Assembly: GCA_013400975.1 (NCBI GenBank)
Contig: WBMZ01008648.1
Span: forward strand, 62,001-126,000
DNA: 64,000 bases
Reading direction: 5' to 3'
Source of the DNA: Atrichornis clamosus
Taxonomy: Eukaryota; Chordata; Aves; Passeriformes; Menuridae
Of the stretch, positions 59,961 to 64,000 are shown piece by piece. The notes beneath the pieces are model-generated. The model searched no databases. It saw nothing but the letters and a program-made list of their open reading frames with translations, and was not told the DNA's origin. Positions within the stretch are counted from its first letter, which is position 1. Each line of letters starts with the position of its first letter. Position numbers and translations under genes: made by a program.

Positions 59961-60786
59961 GATAGAACATTGTTTGACTGGTTAATGGTCCCTCTACTGC
60001 AAGAAAGATTATATGGAAAATAAAAGCCAAAGCACAGCCAGTCATGGTGTCAAAGTCCAAGGTTAAAAATACTTTTAACATAAAAAGATGTGTCAAAAAC
60101 AAGTGAGAGGGTAACAGCCCCTCCAATAGGGGTTCAGCAAGACTCTAAGTTGTGGTCTAAAAGGGAGACACTGTTCCTTGGATTCACCATAGTCAGTGCC
60201 ACAAATAATTTTCTACAGGCTGCGTTACAATTTTGTTGCATATTTAAGGAAGTGAAGGTTTATTTGGTCCTGATCCCAGAGGCAATGTGCTAGTTTCAAC
60301 TTTTTCCAATTCGTCTTAGCAGATGTGATGTGTCCATGAAATTTGGGGCTATATTCTTCCTTCTACCTCCAAAAAGGGGTAGGTGAAAGGAGGTCCAGGT
60401 GGAAAGGAGGAGATGGTGTCCAAAGCTCTGCACGTGGGCAGGAGGGATCTGAAGGTGAAGTCGGGGTGGGGACAAGGTGAAATCTTGGGAGAGAAGAAAA
60501 GCAGCAATTTCTCTGGCAGTCTTCCCCACTGCATCTCTAGTTTCCATTGTGGTGCTGGCCCATCAGTGGATTAATGAGGCCATTGACTTTGCCAGGGGTG
60601 GAGAATATAAATAAAAGCAATTTCCTGGCCTAGCTCCCACTGAAACCTAATCCAGTGGGAAGAGAAAGGCTCTCCTCTTAAGACGAAGGCTTTTAGCTTG
60701 TGTGGTAGCCGAGCTGCTGATAACTTTATTGTGAAAGCGAGATTTTTTTTCAAACTGTGTATCAGGCTTTCTGAATTCATGCAGAC

Positions 60787-60814
60787 TTGCACACCAGCTA
60801 CTTCTGGTGTGCAA
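60787..60814. repeat. Perfect 11-bp-arm hairpin
   Basis: TTGCACACCAG (60787-60797) and CTGGTGTGCAA (60804-60814) are exact inverted copies around a six-base CTACTT loop. It is followed by ATGAGG. It is not within a recognised repeat; it could fold as a small stem-loop if transcribed. Confidence 0.85.
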
Positions 60815-62207
60815 ATGAGGTGACACCTGTATTGTTAGCAGGGATGAATAATAACGGGGGCTGTAGAAACACATTTCTTGCGTGAGTACCTGAATATTTT
60901 CCAGGATGGAATTTGCCCAGGTCTCCCAGTTGGATGGTCCTAACTCTCCTTTATTCCTTGCATACACCAGTATCTCATCCCTGCTTCTAAGGCTACAGAA
61001 TATAGCAAGAATTGTACCTGCCTGACACTGCTTCTGAACGAAGCACTCCCTTTATGTTAGCACTGGAAGCAGCAGTTACACTTAAACAAGAAGTAGAGCG
61101 AGCGTGGAAAACTCTGCTCTGTGCATCCCCCATCAGCTGTGATGGACGAAATTTTGAAACAAAACCTCCCATGTTCATGTTTTCAGCAGGAACTGTGCCC
61201 TGTGATAAGTAGCCTGCAGTACCTTCCATGGTCAAGAGACAGCAGCTTAGTTGAAGTGGGACAGCAGGGGCATTACACATGCTCTGTTCTCAGAACAAAG
61301 TTGTCAGAATTAGCCCACTTGACATAATTTTTTTTTTCTAGTCAGCTCAGTCACACTTTGCTCACTTACGCAAGTTAGTTTTGCCTGTGGGTAAAATATT
61401 TGGTACTGGCCTCTGCCAGAAAACAGAAGTCACTAGCAGAAAATTGATAGGAAGTCACACATAATAAGAGAATCGTATATTTCCATAGCACTATGAGGAA
61501 GTTTTGCTGCTTGAAAAAATACTTGTTTCACAAAAACACAATCTCTTTTTTTTTTCTGTCTCCAGCTGTTTCCCCCAGAAAGAAAAAAAAATCTCACTAG
61601 ATGTCTTCAGTATGGTCCCCCCAATTTATCAGGGCTCTCACACTGAATAGAGCAGTATTTTTATGGACAAAACTGAGTGAGCTGGTTGGATTTTGCTGTA
61701 GCAGACTCTGATGTGGTAAAGGCTCTTTGTCATATATCACAGTGAGAAGTCATTTATTATCCTCCTTTCCTTTGGGAAGAGACTGGGGCAAAAGATCCAG
61801 ATTCTACTTTTCCTTTTCCTCAAGTGTGTGTTTTATAATCATCACTTATTAGCAGGATTATGGTAGCATCTAGGTAATCTTGCCAGGATCGGGGCATTAT
61901 TATGATGAACAATGACAGAAGTCTATTCATTAGAGTCCAGAGAAATTGTTTTGCTTGGCTGTAAAAGCACTTGGGCCAAGGAGGTCAGACAGCTTTATTC
62001 AAAGTCTTCTGCCCGTGTTACCAACTCTCGTGATATTATCAAAGTCTCCCACCATCCTGGGCTTTTCAGTGAGCAGCACCTCCTGCTGTCATGTGAGTCC
62101 ACAAGAAGCTCAGCCTTCATTAAACGAGAGACATGATTCAGGCCCTGTTGATTTCAAGTGAAAAGTCTGAAAAATATGGGAAGCAGAAGGCAAATAATTA
62201 ACCGCTT

Positions 62208-62258
62208 GAGATATATATAGATAATACATATATATATTAATTTTAAAATTTTTTTTGG
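62208..62258. repeat. AT-rich low-complexity tract
   Basis: Alternating AT words (GATATATATAG, ACATATATATATTAA) run into TTTTAAAATTTTTTTT. It is a short, easily melted simple tract with no associated gene. Confidence 0.8.
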
Positions 62259-62297
62259 GAGGTCAACTTTGTAGCTTCTTGCAGCTCACTGGAGGTG

Positions 62298-62390
62298 GGG
62301 CAGGAAGGGACTTTGGAAGTCCTTAGCCCAATGTTTTTCCATCCATGAGCCTCTGCTCCCTTGTGCTGGTGCAGAGCAGGAAGGCAGGTG
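62298..62390 (-). mobile_element. Possible CR1 trace
   Basis: GGCAGGAAGGGACTTTGGAAG, TCCTTAGCCCAATG and CTGGTGCAGAGCAGG loosely follow the antisense CR1 3' region (GGAAGGGACCTtTGGAGgTCATCTAGCCCAACC...GCAGGG). Similarity is patchy and may be chance. Confidence 0.3.
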
Positions 62391-63639
62391 TGAAACACCT
62401 TTTTGTGTGACTCAGGGCCCTGCCAAGGCACGAAAGATTCCTCATAATTTGAAGGAGGCAGAAAGAGTGTGAGCTAAATACTCCATACATAATTACTTCC
62501 TAAAGTGAGGCTCTGTTTCAGTCTAGCCTACCCATCTCAAAAAGATAGCTGTTACCTTTTCAGTTAGAGGGTGAAAAGTTGGGACAAGAACAAGTAGAGG
62601 GAAAGGGGTTATGATAAAAATACATCTTTCCTCTTTCTCAAGATTGTCTTCCCCACAGCCAAACACACACGAATGCCACTAACTGTATCTCATTTATCCT
62701 TGGTTTCTCCTTTCCCTGTCTAGCCCCTTTGTCTCCTGTCTCTATGGCTTGTCAGATATATTTACCCATCCAGGCTCCCAGGCTTTTGCCCAACTCTAGC
62801 AACACTTAAAATGCTGGTTTTCAGGAAAGCACTACTTAGAGCAGACAGAAGGAGGATCTGAATTAGGATTAACCCAGTGAAAGCAATTCCCTTTACTGGA
62901 GTTTTTCTGATAGCCCCAATTAGAGTTTTGTTCCCCTTTGAGTAAAAGGGGTGAGTTCAAATAGGATCTTTTCTGCCAGTGAAATCCTGAAAATGAGGAA
63001 ACCCTGAATTATCTTTTCTTTCCCCTTTGAGCCATAAATGCTGGGAGTCCTGTGGCCCTAACTGATGGGCAGAACTCGCTGAAATGCAGATTGCCCCACT
63101 CACAGGAAACCAAAATTGTAGAAACAAATGCTGGAACAAAACTCAGGAATGAGAAGGCTTTCCATGGATTGGAAATGCCAGTTCTCAGTTTGTTTAGTTC
63201 TCAGAAGACTTTGAAGCATTTGGGTTGATGTTTTTGGTTTTAGAAACTAAACAGCTGCCTGGTCTCCTGAGCCTGTGCCAGGAGTCCACACTCCCAGGAA
63301 CCCTTTTGTGCTGTCTCCACATTATTTTCCAACAGAAGAGTATTGCACAGGAGAGTTTCCATCCAGTTTCACTGGGAACCTCTACTGAGTCCTAACAAGC
63401 TTGGTACTACCAGGGGAATCCTGGACCCCATTTTGAGCTCTGCTTAGTTCTTATTCCTTCTTGCTTCAACCTTTGCCTTGCCATCCCAAACTCTGTGTGA
63501 AGAAGGGCCTTGCTGTCTGAGTAAAAGCTTCCAGATTTCAAGGTCTTTCTTCCTATTCCGAGACCTGTGAGAAGAACTTTCAGTCCTGTCCTTTCATGCA
63601 AAGGTTTTTTTCATTCCTCTTTCTTTCCCTTCCCTCTAC

Positions 63640-63765
63640 AATTAATTAGCTAATAATTTTGCTACTGATCCATTCTTCATTAAAAAGCTGAATCCCTTTT
63701 GTTAGATCTGGTCGGAACAAAGGTAGGAGAATTTATGTCTTAATTTTAGTTCATTATGGCAGAGA
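63640..63765. promoter_or_regulatory. Candidate conserved element at right edge
   Basis: ACAATTAATTAGCTAATAATTTTG near 63639 holds overlapping TAATTA homeobox cores. It is followed by CATTCTTCATTAAAAAGC and CTTAATTTTAGTTCATTATGG near 63740. Repeat-free and AT-rich. It is inferred only. Confidence 0.28.
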
Positions 63766-64000
63766 GCATCCCACCCCATCACTCTCCCTCTCCCCCCTCC
63801 CTTCCAAGCCCTCCCTCTTCCTTTAGAGGATCAGTTATCACTTTGCCCCTAAACTCCTCACATTCTGCAGAGGCATTGGAGGAGCCATCACTGCCCTTTA
63901 TCTTCTGCTGCCTCATTAAGAGAAATGAACCTGAGTCTGAGAGAAATGACACAAGGGAAATAAAAATATAATCCCTTGGTGCCACCTATAATGAATTGTT

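Larger units (their letters stand above)
59295..64000. other. Intergenic DNA, block 6
   Basis: Non-coding from the end of the CR1 copy to the window edge. It contains a candidate CTCF-like word (AGAGGGCAG at 59424-59432), a candidate conserved block at 59.46-59.96 kb, an 11-bp-arm perfect hairpin at 60.79 kb, an AT-rich TATA-type tract at 62.21-62.26 kb, a doubtful CR1 trace near 62.3 kb and a homeobox-motif-rich block at 63.64-63.76 kb. No gene was recognised up to base 64000. Confidence 0.7.

Noticed and set aside
1..64000. tRNA, rRNA, snRNA, known microRNA, CRISPR or viral-type gene clusters
   Set aside because: I searched by eye for characteristic boxes, arrays and conserved protein motifs on both strands and found none. 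The window is ordinary bird intron and intergenic DNA apart from the items listed.

Overview
This is vertebrate nuclear DNA, almost certainly from a bird. The window carries many 5'-truncated CR1 LINE fragments (both strands, several subfamilies), old MIR-like SINE copies, and no Alu or L1-type sequence. One CR1 copy holds a GCAGA run of a kind I associate with Neoaves or passerine CR1s, so a neoavian is likely, though the order is not proven. There is no bacterial or viral gene organisation, and the open reading frames present are mostly the chance ORFs expected in 64 kb of non-coding DNA.

The only protein-coding sequence I can support is the first coding exon of CLINT1 (clathrin interactor 1, epsinR) on the minus strand at 9961-10001. 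It encodes MLNMWKVRELVDKA and is followed by a consensus splice donor. It lies in a CpG-island promoter (about 9540-10420) with ETS-like, GC-box and ZNF143/SBS-like motifs. Everything to its left (1-9960) is CLINT1 intron 1; exon 2 was not found, so the gene continues beyond base 1.

Everything to its right (about 10450-64000) is upstream intergenic DNA. In other amniotes CLINT1 borders a large gene desert that ends at EBF1, and this stretch fits that interval, although EBF1 itself is not visible here. It contains CR1 copies near 11.2, 21.9, 35.2, 47.6, 49.7 and 58.4-59.3 kb. It also contains palindromic or foldback ancient repeats near 20.8, 26.5-27.0, 38.1, 39.8, 41.5 and 44.3 kb, a MIR copy at 36.6 kb, an orphan CpG-rich island at 32.3-32.5 kb, and several AT-rich, homeobox/POU-motif-rich blocks that read like conserved non-coding enhancers (for example 28.0-28.4, 33.9-34.2, 37.4-37.7, 40.8-41.1, 43.1-43.3, 45.9-46.1 and 59.5-59.9 kb).

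I found no new enzymatic or defence-type system. The most notable unexplained structures are the roughly 430-bp foldback at 26.5-27.0 kb, the roughly 100-bp full palindrome at 20.7-20.8 kb, the orphan CpG island, and the run of candidate regulatory blocks in the desert. The enhancer candidates are inferences from base composition and motifs and have not been tested by alignment.
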